Shown: piece by piece, positions 34,694 through 46,066 of the stretch
Numbering within the stretch: the stretch's first letter is position 1
How the letters are laid out: each line of letters opens with the position of its first letter
Source of the DNA: Argentina anserina
Taxonomy: Eukaryota; Streptophyta; Magnoliopsida; Rosales; Rosaceae
DNA: 64,000 bases
NCBI RefSeq assembly: GCF_933775445.1
Contig: NC_065874.1
Coordinates: 19,549,001 to 19,613,000 of the forward strand
Direction of reading: 5' to 3'
Notes under the pieces: model-generated
The model's input: only the letters and a program-made list of their open reading frames with translations
What the model was told of the DNA's origin: nothing
The model's database searches: none
Made by a program: the position numbers and the translations under genes

Positions 34694-36380
34694 CTTGCAA
34701 ACTGGGCAGTTGAAACTAAAGGGCTCATGGGAAAGTATTTAAAACGAAACATGTTAGAGTAAGTGGACGGAAAATCAAATATTGAACAAAATAAGCAACG
34801 TTATATACTTCCCCATTTTCTTTAATGTACTAAAATTTGATGCATGCAAGTGTTAATAAAATAACGTTTAATGCTAAACAATCTGCTAGTCAAAATAATA
34901 TTGAATGTAATTAAAGGTAGACTAGCCCCACTAGTCCAAGGAAAATATACAAGAAAAATATAAAGACTAGACTAGCCCCGCTAGTCTAAATAAGATAAAT
35001 AAGTATAATTATAGAGAGTAGACTAGCCCCGCTAGTCTAGTTGAAATAAATAATTCATACAATGTGCCCCCGGGTAAAACAAATACTCTCATACTCCTAA
35101 TACCGTGACGTCACGTTAACAGAGAAGGTATTGGGCTGTCATGATATTGTCGGCTATATCACATCTCCTCCCAAACAGAAAAGGGACATCATAAGGTGGA
35201 ATACGGTAGCATAATGACTGATCTCAAAATGTATAACATCAAAAATAATTAAGAACATGTCCCACATGCCTTAAAAAATGTTTCAAAATAAAGTACATAC
35301 GGTTCTCAACCATACATAAAGATTAGAAAGAAAAATATAACTTGACATGTCTCACATGTCGCAAAATAAATAAATAACGTAATTAAATTTATATTATTTC
35401 CCGGAAGTCCCACTTCAGATAATTACTCACTAATATCATAGTTTTCGGGAAATCTCATTTCAAGATAACTAATAAAATAAAACATACTTTCCTGGAAATC
35501 CCATTTCCAAAATAAATGTTCTTAGAGCAAAATATAATTATAAAAACTCCAAGAATCCCATTCTCGAATAAATAATCAACAAATCTCAAAATATTAATCA
35601 TTGTGTTATATATACCTCAATTGCATTTTTAAAAACGGATAATTACAATCCAGTACTCATTATATATAAAAATATTTGTGTGTGTGTGTAACACAATATC
35701 CAATTAATCGGAAATAAACATGCATGTATATATTTAAAATAAATGTCCACTCATTGTATATGACCTAAGCCTAACAATGCCCAAAACATTCCTCGAATCG
35801 TGACGTATTTCTGAGAATGACAAACCTTCCATTTCTCGGTAACTAGAGTCCCTCGTCTGACATAACAATCATTATTAAATGATTGATACTTTTATATACT
35901 CACGACGGTTAATAAATCATCTATTCGACATTTTTCTACGTTGACCACACACTTGACCAACCATGACAATGTCACAACCATTTCAAACATACTTCATATA
36001 TTGCACGATTAGTTCCAATTATGAGATACCAATCAAAATGCAATATCGACCAATATGCATACACATTTTTATTTTACTTTCAATTTCCCTCGCAAGTAAT
36101 TCACTATGGACACCCATATAACTTATCTTCAAAAGAATGTGTCCAAATACTGAGGACACCAAATTGTACTTGTTCTTTTCATAACCAAAACGACAATAGT
36201 TATTACTGATTTTCTCCATTTCACCACAAAGGAAATGGGAACACTAGATTCCATATTACACGGCTTTTTATACTCAAAAGGCATAATTGTTAAGCAACTA
36301 CAAGATCCCTATCATGTCCCTAATCATGGTTCACTTATCCATTAATTTAAATTCCCACAATTTAACTAACTTGAAACCTC
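34694..36380 (-). repeat. Partial copy of the long hairpin-rich LTR
   Basis: Begins at the solo LTR border with GCAAACTGGGCAGTTGAA, matching about 37216 of the copy at 36850-39469, and carries three CTAGCCCCGCTAGTC-type palindromes and a CCGTGACGTCACGTT block. The order of blocks is as in the longer copy. The continuation may resume after the LINE insertion at 39539. Sequence is more diverged than the other two copies. Confidence 0.65.
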
Positions 36381-36395
36381 AATAATGAACCATAA

Positions 36396-36823
36396 TGGGG
36401 TGTGCTTAGGGATGAGGTTGGTTGTTGGCAGGGTGGGTTTATGGTGAACAATGGGACAGGAGAGGTCCTACAAGCTGAGACTTGGGGCTTGTTTCATGGT
36501 CTACACCTAGCTCGTAGCTTAAAATTTTCAAGACTAGAAGTTGAGTATGATTCTTCTTTAGTGCTTATCAATCTTCTTCAACATGATAATATTGGTTTGC
36601 ATCCTCTTGGGACCTTAATAATGAACTGCATAAGCCTGATGTGTGCCTTTGATTTTATTGATGTGAAGCATGTCCATACATAGAGGAATATGGTAGTTGA
36701 TATCCTTGCTAAACATAGTACCTCTAATGATAGAGGAATATGTATCTTACATGACCCTCCAACGCTGGTTTCTGATGCTCTGTTGGATGACATTGTTGGT
36801 CTTCTAGAGCTAGTGAGTTTGTG
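36396..36823 (+). pseudogene. LINE RNase H-like domain remnant
   Basis: The frame encodes the C-terminal RNase H-like domain found at the end of plant LINE ORF2. GGFMVNNGTGEVLQAETWGLFHGLHLA is the first block (given here across its length only for position) and RLEVEYDSSLVLINLL the second; the third block, with VVDILAKHS, follows a TAG at about 36681. RT and endonuclease are absent because the insertion is 5'-truncated. It ends near LLELVSL. Confidence 0.8.
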
Positions 36824-36849
36824 ACTTATAGCTCTGGCTAGTTTGGGCG

Positions 36850-39469
36850 TGACCCACCCCAAATAATAACCTAATATCTAGGATAAGTCGTGCGGGGACT
36901 ACTGACAAAGGGGCCTATCCAGAAAAATTTCGGAATAGCCTCCCTTGAAAGTAGCCAACCCAACCTGCAAGAAAACTGCACTTCTAACAATAACCAACCA
37001 TATTCAACTTCCACAACAAATAATTCAACTTAGTTATACAACTTAAATCCAACCTCTTAAACATCAGAAGATCATCCAAACAAATTCAGAGTATCAGAGC
37101 AACTAAACGTCATAAAAGAAAATAGACGACTTGTAGGCTAAACAGGTAACCTACAGTCTGGCGGTCGGCGGAAGGGAACGATGCCTCACGGTATCTATAG
37201 AACGTCTGTAAGCCTGCGAACTGGGCATTTAAAACGAAGGGCCCAGGGAAAAGCATTTAAAATGTTAGAGTGAGTGGACAAAATAATCAACTATCAATAA
37301 AATTGCCGTAATTTATACTTCCCCATTTTCCTTTTATAAAACCGAACTCAATGCATGCACGTTTTAAACAAAGGCTTTCATAATTATAAATATAAATATT
37401 TAAAAAAACTCAGACTAGACCCCGCTAGTCACATAATCTCCTCGAGATTATTGATAGAAAGCCGACTAGCTCCACTAGTCAAATAAAATCACTGAGAATT
37501 AAATTGGAAAATGGACTAGCCCCGCTAGTCAAACAGAATCATAAATATCAATAAATGGATTGACTAGCCTCGCTAGTCAATATGAAATCAGAAATGCCAT
37601 ACCATATGCCCCTCGGGCAAGAAAATATATATATATATATATATATATATCAAATCTCAAGTGCTCAGTACCGTCACGTCACATTCACGAAGAGGGTATT
37701 GAGTCGTCATGTCAGTGCCGGCTAAAACCCTCGCCCCTCGGGCGGCATCGCCTCTCAGGCAGAATCATCAACTCATATGCTAGCATAATCATCTCCCGGT
37801 ATGGCCTCAAAAATAAATAAGTGCACTAGCCCCGCTAGTCACAAGATAATAAATGAGTGAAAACACCGAAAATGTACAGCATTCTTATCCGTTGATCATA
37901 CCTCCTTTATAAGCCTCAAGGAGAGGATACCGGATTAAGAATGGATATGATTATGTTGATCGTGCCCCCTTTAAATAATTAAAGGAGAGGATACCGAAAT
38001 AAAATAAAATAAATCATTCTTATCCGTTGATCGTGCCCCCTTTAAATAATTAAAGGAGAGGATACCGGATTAAAAATCGATAGAACAGGTACGGTTCCCC
38101 ACCGTACGTAATAATCTCAAAATATAATTATTATAAATCCCGAGAAGCCCCGTTCCCGGATAAAATCAATAATTCCCGATTACATCAAGTAAGGCGTTAT
38201 AAATATATATAACTCATATATATATCCAAGACAAATAATTATCATTTCAAATAATCCAGAAAAGCAATTAAATCATATAACGCCAAATTACTTTAATAAA
38301 TGTTCATGCATGCATTTAATTCAAAATAAAAGTCCACTCACAGTAACCGAGCTACGCCGAGGGTCGGTCTGAAGTTTCCTCAACTCGAGTCTCCCCACCT
38401 CCTGTTGCATAGACATAAAGAATTAATTACCGCAACCCGGTAATATTTAATAAACGAAAAACAACTCTCACTCGCCCAAAACCGTTATCTCTTCCACCAA
38501 AAATTCCTCAAATCCACTAACAACCTCCGTACACTTCCCACAATATTCTAACATCCTAATACTGCGAGTTCCCCAATTCACGGGTTAAACCACAACCTAA
38601 TTTCAAATAAAATACAGACAATAGTCGCCCAAACTATCCCACAACTCCTCCAAAAATTCCACAAATATTCCTAAAAACGCCATCAGAAACTCTCCGGCAC
38701 GGCAGCAGCCGCCCCTAGCGCCGCTGGAAGTGGCGGCCGGCCGGCCAAAATGCGACCACCACCAATGACTACCAAAATTCCCCACTACAATCCAATTAAC
38801 ATTCCTAACAACTTTCTAGTTCACATCAATAACCAATTTCAACTTTAAACCGTCCAATTAAACAGAAATCAAAACCCCCAAATTCAAGAACCCTAAAATC
38901 AAATTCGTCAATTCGATCACTTACCCTTCGAATTGGTTCAATTCCGTCGGTGAGACTGAAGCATGGAACGAGACCATCAGAACACCCGAAGCCTCCCGGC
39001 CTATGGTGGCTGGAAGAGGGAGTTCCGGCGAGAAGACGCGAATCGGCAGGCGGACCTTCTAGGCGGCACCGCTCCCTCATGGCGGCGAGACAAGGTCGGT
39101 CACTAACCCAGAACTGAAGGGTTTCCTCCAAGCTTCTGATTGGTACCCGTGCGGCGGCCTGGAGTGGTCAGACGGCGGAGAACCGTCGCTGCACAGTGAC
39201 GAGGTCGGGGGAGGTCGGCTCGGGGGAAAAATCGCGGCTCCCTTTTTCTTTTCTTTTTTGTTCTTCTTTCCAAAAATGGAAACTTACCCTTCCCAATATA
39301 TAAAACTACCCCGTGAACAGTAACTTTCCGAAATTGGCGTTTCTTCGACGAAACACTTTTATGAGGATATCCGAACTTCAAAATATTAAAATCGGATTTC
39401 GGTTACGAACGTGCCAAAAATCCGAACGATAAAACTATTTTACGAAATTAAAAGATTCGGGTCGTGACA
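36850..39469 (-). mobile_element. Long hairpin-rich LTR (probably solo), minus strand
   Basis: Read on the minus strand it begins TGTCACGACCCGAATC and ends GGGGTGGGTCA. It shares with 18404-21096 the palindromes CTAGCCCCGCTAGTC, the GTCACGTCACATTCACG block, a single GCCCCTCGGGCGGCATCG block and the hairpin cassettes (37890-38070). No protein domain of an element is present. An AT microsatellite lies at 37627-37651. I could not match a target duplication. Confidence 0.65.
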
Positions 39470-39538
39470 ATGTTTCTTTCTTGCTTTCTTTTGCTTGGGC
39501 TAATGGCCCCATTTGTACCAAAAAAAAATAATGAACCA

Positions 39539-41039
39539 GAACATAAATCTTCAAATCTTCAATTGCAATAACCAAAATCAATATCAAAGGGCACAAGGTT
39601 GCCATCAAATCCTACTCATTCCAATTTAACAAACTGAACAGAAACAACAACGAACCAATGAGTTTTCGATTCATAATTCAATTACAAATAACTGAAACAA
39701 CTTGCAATACAGCACCTCAACCACACAACACCATTTATACTTTGATATATCAAAACTAGAATCCAAATACTGCAACTAGACTTAAAATTCCAACTCCAAA
39801 TTACCCTAATTCATTACAGAGCCTCAATATATAGATGCATATTTGACGAACTCCTTAAGCAGGAAATTCTTCATAGCACCTCTTAATTCATCAATCTTCA
39901 TCAATCTTGGAGTTCAGCTCCTAATTAGTTCGAACTCAGCCGCAGGACACAAGGAGCAACAAGAACCAAAAACTTGGTTGACACACTGACGAACCCAATC
40001 GATGCAGAGCAAACCCAAAAACAAGGATCGATCAATACTAAATCAAATCAATAAAGTAAAACCATGGACGCAAAGAGCACAGAGAGGAGAATAATTTCGG
40101 TACTAAGAGAAGACCAAACTGTGGCCGGAGGACGCCGGAAGAGGCTGCAAAGTCTTCGATAGGACCCATAATTGTTTAGGCTTCGATCCTTCGATTCTCT
40201 CTTCTCCAGCGGCGATAGGGCAAGCCGCTACCCTAGGGAGGAGCGCAATAGCAAGAGCAACAAAACTAGGTTAGTGAGTTGGCCGAAGCTACTCTGACAT
40301 CGGAGGAAGGAAGTCGGGTCGGCGCGTGGGTCGAGGCACGATGGGTTTTGATCGAAGAGACAGCTGAATCGACTGGTGGTGATGGTCTGGTGCGGTGGTG
40401 ACGGGAGAAAAGAATCTAACCGGAAAACACTAAGGAGCTATGTCTGGTTCCTCTTCCTATCTAGGTGTTATGTGGCTTCGTGTGAGTTTTGTGAACTGAG
40501 ATTGATAGAGGGAAGGGAGAGGAATGTCTTAGTGGGGATGCGCTGCTCTAGAGTTGCCGGAACGGCAGAGCTTGTTGAGGGAGCATCGGAGCAGACGAGA
40601 GGGAGGAGGAGAGCTCGGGGAAGAAAGGGTAGAAGAAAAGAGGGAGATGTGGCCGAAAGAGAGAGAGAGAGAGAGAGAAGAAATTGAAAGATTAGGGTAG
40701 GGCTCGGCCCCGTCCGGTCTATGAGTGGCGGGCCCGGGTCTGACCGGATCGGGCCAGCCTTAGTACATTTAGATAAATAACTGGCCGGGACAGCTATTTC
40801 ACAAATATAAAGATGTCCACCCACTAAAAGCGGCATTGCGGGCTTTTACGGCCCGGAACTTGCGGGCTTGTATAAAAAAAACATAATACTCTTATGTAAG
40901 GATTTAAAACAATAAAAGAATTCTTCGAAAACATTCTAAAAAAAAGTCACAAATAAATTCTAGTTTCAAAATATTGTTGATCGACACCCGTAGATGTGAT
41001 TGATATATATTTAGGGACCCTATAAAAAGATTTCGATAG
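39539..41039. other. No supported gene; repeat-derived, with GC-rich stretch
   Basis: 39539-40080 is AT-rich without recognisable features. 40100-40690 is GC-richer and purine-biased with a short GA microsatellite (40657-40678); the ORFs there on both strands are low-complexity and unconvincing. 40975-41035 matches part of the 480-bp repeat family at 42.9 kb (GTAGATGTGAT...ATATATTTAGGG), so the LTR that follows interrupted that family. Confidence 0.45.
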
Positions 41040-42644
41040 GTATGGTTATATGAACAGAAAAATAAATTATAAACTAATATATACATGTAATCAACCATCA
41101 AACACACAAACAATCACCAAATAAATAACATAAGAACAAAGGAAACGAACTCTACTCTCATCCAAGTTACTGCTGTAGGTATCTTAGTTCAACTTAGATT
41201 CGATCATGCATCAAGTTCCTACGTGGTTCCTAATGCATAGACACTTAACACATTCGAGCTCAACTACTTGTCTTGTAACAAAATCTAACACACTAATTCA
41301 TCATGCAATTACGTATCGGACAAAGAGATTAACATGTTCAAATTACTATCCAACGCCGAACTTAAGCAAATATTCAGTGAGATAACAAATAACAAAACAA
41401 TTACTCAACTACTTGTATCATAATTGTTTCATATCTTTGAATGATTAACATATGCAACATCAACTACTTGTATCAATCACACTATTAATACAAGAACACA
41501 CAGAAAATTTTTTAAGAACATAGACAAAAACCTCATGGCATAAAACCTAAAATCATTGAATAGAAATCGAAATCATTGAATTCATAACATCATTCAAAAG
41601 TCATAACTATATCATAGACAAGATCGAAATAAACTTTAACAAAACCTAAACTGAAAACATCCAAGCACAAGAACAAAGAAAACCTAAATAAATACAAGAA
41701 GATCATAAAGTTACACTTTGAAATATTCCTATGGGGTTTATTCCAAGTGAATTGATATCCTAGGCTACTTGCTTTGGATCCAAGGTATGATGAATGATGA
41801 ATTTCAGATTCTAGGGTTCTTAGTGAATGAGGGACTGTTTCGGTAGGGCTTTGGCTCTCTTCTGCGCAAGGTTAATGATGAATCTTATGTAGATTCGTGC
41901 CTCTATATATAGAAGAAACAAGACCCCAACTTTCCCGCACAACCCTTAGATCAAAAGCAAATTAATGGGTGAGATAATTCTGCCGAACCCATTAGACCTC
42001 CGAGTAATGATTTGGTCATAACTAACACGCTAAACATATATTGATACGATTCTAAATTCTACGGAAACTAGACTCATAGAGCTTTCCATTCATATATGGC
42101 ACGTCTTCTAATTCGTTCTAAGTTGTAAAGGGGAGTCCGTCGAAGTTAGACTACGAATCTTGACAACTTTCTGATTCTGATATGGATTGGGTTTTAAGTG
42201 CATATCTTCTTCTCCATGATAATTCTGATTTATATGCATGAAAATCTCTTCCTTAACACCTTGGCAATCCATCTCCAACTTGGATTTGAAATCCAACTCC
42301 AAATAGGAATCCATTAAATCGCACGGCCTCTCTTGATCCTACTAGGAATCTGATTTTCAGTCTCTCATCATTCCTTCTGCAACTAGAATTGTTTTCCTAA
42401 TAAGAATAACTAAGTTAGAAATAAATAAATAGGAAAGATGAATCATACTCAAACAATGAATCATATCTCAACATGGATTATCAACACTTATCACGTTTTC
42501 ATCATCAATTCACTCATAATCGAGTTAAGCTCTACCTAAACACTTCTTCTACAAAATGACTCTAAAACACATTAAATAAGAAGTAACAAAGAGTAAGAAT
42601 ATGACATAAACACATTAAGAACGTCACATTTTGTGCTCCTATCA
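41040..42644 (-). repeat. Athila-type LTR relic, minus strand
   Basis: Ends with minus TGATAGGAGCACAAAATGTG, the family's LTR start, and follows element 1's LTR from its AATCAACCA-rich region onward. The outer 180 bp or so at the left (the LTR's 3' end) is not recognisable. It is flanked on both sides by the 480-bp repeat family, into which it seems to have inserted. Confidence 0.75.
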
Positions 42645-42645
42645 G

Positions 42646-43519
42646 TAACAAAAATTAAGTGATTTCAAATATGTAAACATCTTTCGGCATTGACATTTTG
42701 GTAATGGGTCCTCCCTTAGTTTACTGGAAATTCCAACGGTTAACGAGGTCCGAATTTGATGAAATTTTTATAAGATCACTCATTATATATACCGATCACA
42801 TCGAATGGTATTGATCGATCCTGAGAAGTTTCATTCATATAGTCGTTTCATAATGCGATAGTTTTATTATAAATCTAATATAAAAGTTATGATACATTAG
42901 TGGACACTTCGGCGATCAACAACTCCAGTTCGAAATATGGTCGATCTACACCAGCAGATGTGATCGGTATATATATTTAGGGAACTCATAAAATTTTTGT
43001 CCGTTTTGGACATGGTGTGATCGTCCGTACCTATGGTCAACCTAAAAAAGGTGTTTTGACATATTAAAACCCCTCATTGACCGGGGTTTTGCCAAATGGG
43101 TTTCTTTGGTGCGACCACGCACAATCGGTGACAAAAATTAGGAGATTTTAGATATGCAAACGACTTTCGGTGTTCGCATCTTGGTAATGGGTCTTCCCTT
43201 AGGGCATATTAGTGGTGTTTTTGGTTTACCGGAAATTTCGACGATCAAACGAGGTCCGAATTGGATGAAATTTTTTCAGGGTCACTAAATATATACACCG
43301 ATCACATCGGCTAGTGTCGATCGATCCTGAGAGATTTCCTTCATATAGTCGCTTCATGATGCGATAGTTTTATTATAAACCTAAAATAAAGGGTTATGAT
43401 ACATTAGTAGACACTTCATCGATCGACAACTCCAGCAGATGTGATAGGTAAATATATTTAGGGAACCCGTAAAAGTTTTATCTGTTTTGGACATGGTTTA
43501 ACCGTTCGTACTTACGGTT
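42646..43519. repeat. Two diverged units of a repeat of about 480 bp
   Basis: Landmarks recur in order: GACAAAAATTAGGAGATTTTAG (cut short here), CATCTTGGTAATGGGTC, a GGTCCGAATT...GATGAAATTTT block, GATCGATCCTGAGA and TGCGATAGTTTTATTATAAA. The second unit begins at about 43131, 481-485 bp after the first. No ORF is conserved between units. Confidence 0.75.
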
Positions 43520-44660
43520 GTGAGGAGTTCTTTTGATTTAGGTGGTAACTAGACCAAAATTAACTCAATAACTTGAAGAATTGAATTAATTTTGTGTGTG
43601 ATTCAAACTAACAGGGCTTTGCAGAATAAGCTTGGCGTGGGAGTTGAAAACGCACGGCGGTGGGAGAATTGGGCAAGTTTTGAAGGGTTGGTTTCTGGAA
43701 GCAAATATGGGTTTCAGGGTGAGGTTCTTGAAGGGAAATGGCTAAGGAAACTTATAGCTTGAAGGCATGAGTGCATGAATGCTTAGGGTAGGTTTTTACT
43801 TGATTCAATTGGATTGATCCTCCCAACCCCATACCCCTTTTTTATAGGCTCACAATTGAGGTGCTGGGTGTTTGAATGTAATCCTGGATAAAACAATCTC
43901 TCTTCAATTTACCCTTAATATATGCATTGAGGACAAGGAAAAGATGGGTTGCTTAGGGTGGCTCTTCAGGCTTGCGTAAGGTGATCCCTCTAGGAAGTTG
44001 AGATTTGCTGTGGTGGTTGATGCTGGGTAGCCAAAGCACTACGCTCAACATCTTCTGGAAATCTGGAATGCAAGATTGGAAGAAAATATCAAATTGGGGA
44101 TTCATGATTTCAAGACATGGGAGGATACTTTGGACTAGTTTGAAAGCTTGCTCCGACTTATAACCATAGGGAATTTAGGTTGTGCCGGGTAAAAGGTTGA
44201 TGTTGGGTATTTGAGAGGTGCGGGGAAACAGATTTTAGGAGCGTGTGCAGATTATGACAGAGGTTGGAGGAAATGGTTTGGGTTAAAATAATGTTGGGCT
44301 TTGGTCTTATAGCCTTAATATTAATATCTAAAAAGAGGAGGCCCAATTCTCTTATTATCGTCATACTCTCACTGATTTACACTGTTGGGCTTGAATTTCG
44401 GGCCCAAGACTAAAATTATCAACGATGATAAATCGATGAAGGAGTGTTCATGCGTTTCTATAACCTTCCACACAATGCCCACTACTACAAGCCCCAATGA
44501 TGCATGAATGAGGCTTGGGTCCGCATCAATGAGTGTTTGCTTGACGAGTTATAGTTAAGCCTTTATAAAATCATAAGATCTCATGTGAATCGTGTGACAT
44601 AGTTGGCATTCTACTTTAAAAAATGTGCTTGTCATGTGCATGATATTTCGGGTACCAACA
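43520..44660. mobile_element. Unidentified 1.14-kb insertion inside the 480-bp repeat
   Basis: The second repeat unit is cut after CGTACTTACGGTT (43507-43519) and resumes at ACGGTTAACC (44661), and ACGGTT is present at both junctions, as expected for a duplicated target. The insert has no ORF I can identify and no clear terminal inverted repeat. A CCCTTTTTTATAGGCTC string near 43845 could be a promoter box. Class unknown: possibly a solo LTR or non-autonomous element. Confidence 0.4.
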
Positions 44661-45010
44661 ACGGTTAACCAAAAAAGAGGCATTTTAACACATTAAAACT
44701 TCATTGACTAGGACTTCACCAAATGGGTTTCCTCGGTGTGATCACGCATGATCGGTGACAAAAATAAGGTGATTTTAGATATGCAAACGACTTTCGGCAT
44801 TCGCATCTTGGTAATGGGTCATCTCTTATGACATATTAGTGTTTTCGGTTTACCGGAAATTTCGATGGTCAGATGAAGTCCGAAATGGATGAAATTTTTA
44901 TAGCGTCACTAAATATATATACCAATCATATCGGTTAGTGTCGATCGATCCCGAGAAAATTCATTCATATAGTTGTTTCATAATGCGATAGTTTTATTCT
45001 AAACATAATA
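44661..45010. repeat. Continuation and third unit of the 480-bp repeat
   Basis: Resumes with the end of unit two (GGTTAACCAAAAAAGAGG and TTCACCAAATGGGTTTCCT) and then unit three from 44756 (AAGGTGATTTTAGATATGCA, CGCATCTTGGTAATGGGTC) up to TGCGATAGTTTTATTCTAAA. Confidence 0.75.
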
Positions 45011-46066
45011 GAATATGCATGTATAATATTTTATTATTTTGTTGGCTTTTACAGGTAGGGCCTTGCAGCCCGGGCCGGGTTTCACACCTCTAAACTAAGT
45101 CTGACCTTCTACCCACAAAAGCATGCTTTCTCGGGCTAAATGATGAGGCCTAGATTAGGGTGCTATTGTGAAATTACATTCTTACCCTTGCGAAAGCTTT
45201 AATCAAATTTCGATGCTTAACTTTAGTAGATCATAACTTTCATATACGATACCCAAATTGTGAGTGTCACGTGTCTACAAACTCAATTTAGAGAGGTCTC
45301 CATTTTTCATAAAGAAAAATTTCTTAAAACGTCGACAAATAACCAGTCAACATTTTTCGAAACTAAAGTAAAAAATCTAGGTAAAGTACTAATCTGGGTA
45401 CCATTTACGGTCCAAATAACCTGCATACTGCTAAAGTAAGGTACATGTCGTAACAATGAAATTGGTCTAGTTAACTTCTCGAGGGTTTTTATTAAAATGA
45501 TCATTTCTCCCACAAAAAAAAACTATAGAGAAATTAAAAATTAATTATTATAATAATAAAAATAATAAGAAAAAAGAAGTAACACTGGAAGCTGTCTCTA
45601 TCTGGGTTTTCTCGCAAATTAATGATAAAAATACAGAGCCACCTGCTCTCTGAGAACTTTCTCACTATACTGGCACTACTGAGGTTTCAAGTAATTAATT
45701 ATCATTGGAGTGGCTGCTGCACCTTCCCCATCTCCATCACTTCTACTTGAAATTTCCTATTCCAGGAGGAGCAGTACATGTACATCAAGGATTTGAGGAC
45801 ACTTGTTTCTTCTGGCAGTCGGTAACTGTGTAAGTTGCTCGCTCCTGGAGCCCTGAAAGCTGTGAGTTTGAGCATTATATTCACCACACTCTTGCTTCTG
45901 TACTTTCACTCAGATTGTTGGAGTCGACTTGTTGGGTATCTTTGTCGTTCAATGTTTTAGTCCTGCTGCTGTTGACTCCAAATAATTTGGATTTTACCCT
46001 AAGTCTCTAAGGTGGAAATCTTTGAGTACCTTGATTTGCCTCAAATCTGATGCTGTTTGAGGAGTA
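45011..46066 (+). promoter_or_regulatory. Upstream region of the LRR pseudokinase gene
   Basis: 45040-45110 is a short GC-rich patch (CAGCCCGGGCCGGG). From 45540 the DNA is AT-rich and then contains a pyrimidine-rich stretch and likely 5' untranslated sequence before the ATG at 46067. No TATA box stands out clearly enough to call. Nothing else seen. Confidence 0.35.

Larger units (their letters stand above)
36381..39538 (+). mobile_element. 5'-truncated LINE insertion with 12-bp duplication, split by an LTR
   Basis: AATAATGAACCA stands at 36381-36392 and again at 39527-39538. Just before the second copy is a tail ending TTTGTACC plus an A run, as expected of a LINE 3' end. The LINE body is 36393-36849 and 39470-39526, about 514 bp, interrupted by the 2.6-kb LTR at 36850-39469. 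The LTR must therefore have inserted after the LINE. Confidence 0.82.

Noticed and set aside
38603..39381. ORFs in the GC-rich part of the minus-strand LTR
   Set aside because: They lie inside an LTR, lack motifs and have no matching frame at the corresponding place of the 18404-21096 copy.
36850..39469. A 5-bp target duplication for the minus-strand long LTR
   Set aside because: GGGCG on the left and ATGTT on the right do not match; no alternative border gave a convincing pair.
40376..40836. ORFs of 103 and 122 codons on opposite strands
   Set aside because: Both are low-complexity translations of a purine-rich, GA-repeat-containing stretch and overlap each other.
45040..45100. Possible hAT transposon end (GC-rich CCCGGGCCGGGTTTCACACCTC)
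   Set aside because: It resembles hAT terminal sequences, but no opposite end, terminal repeat pair or 8-bp duplication could be found; the similar patch at 40.84 kb is in the same orientation.
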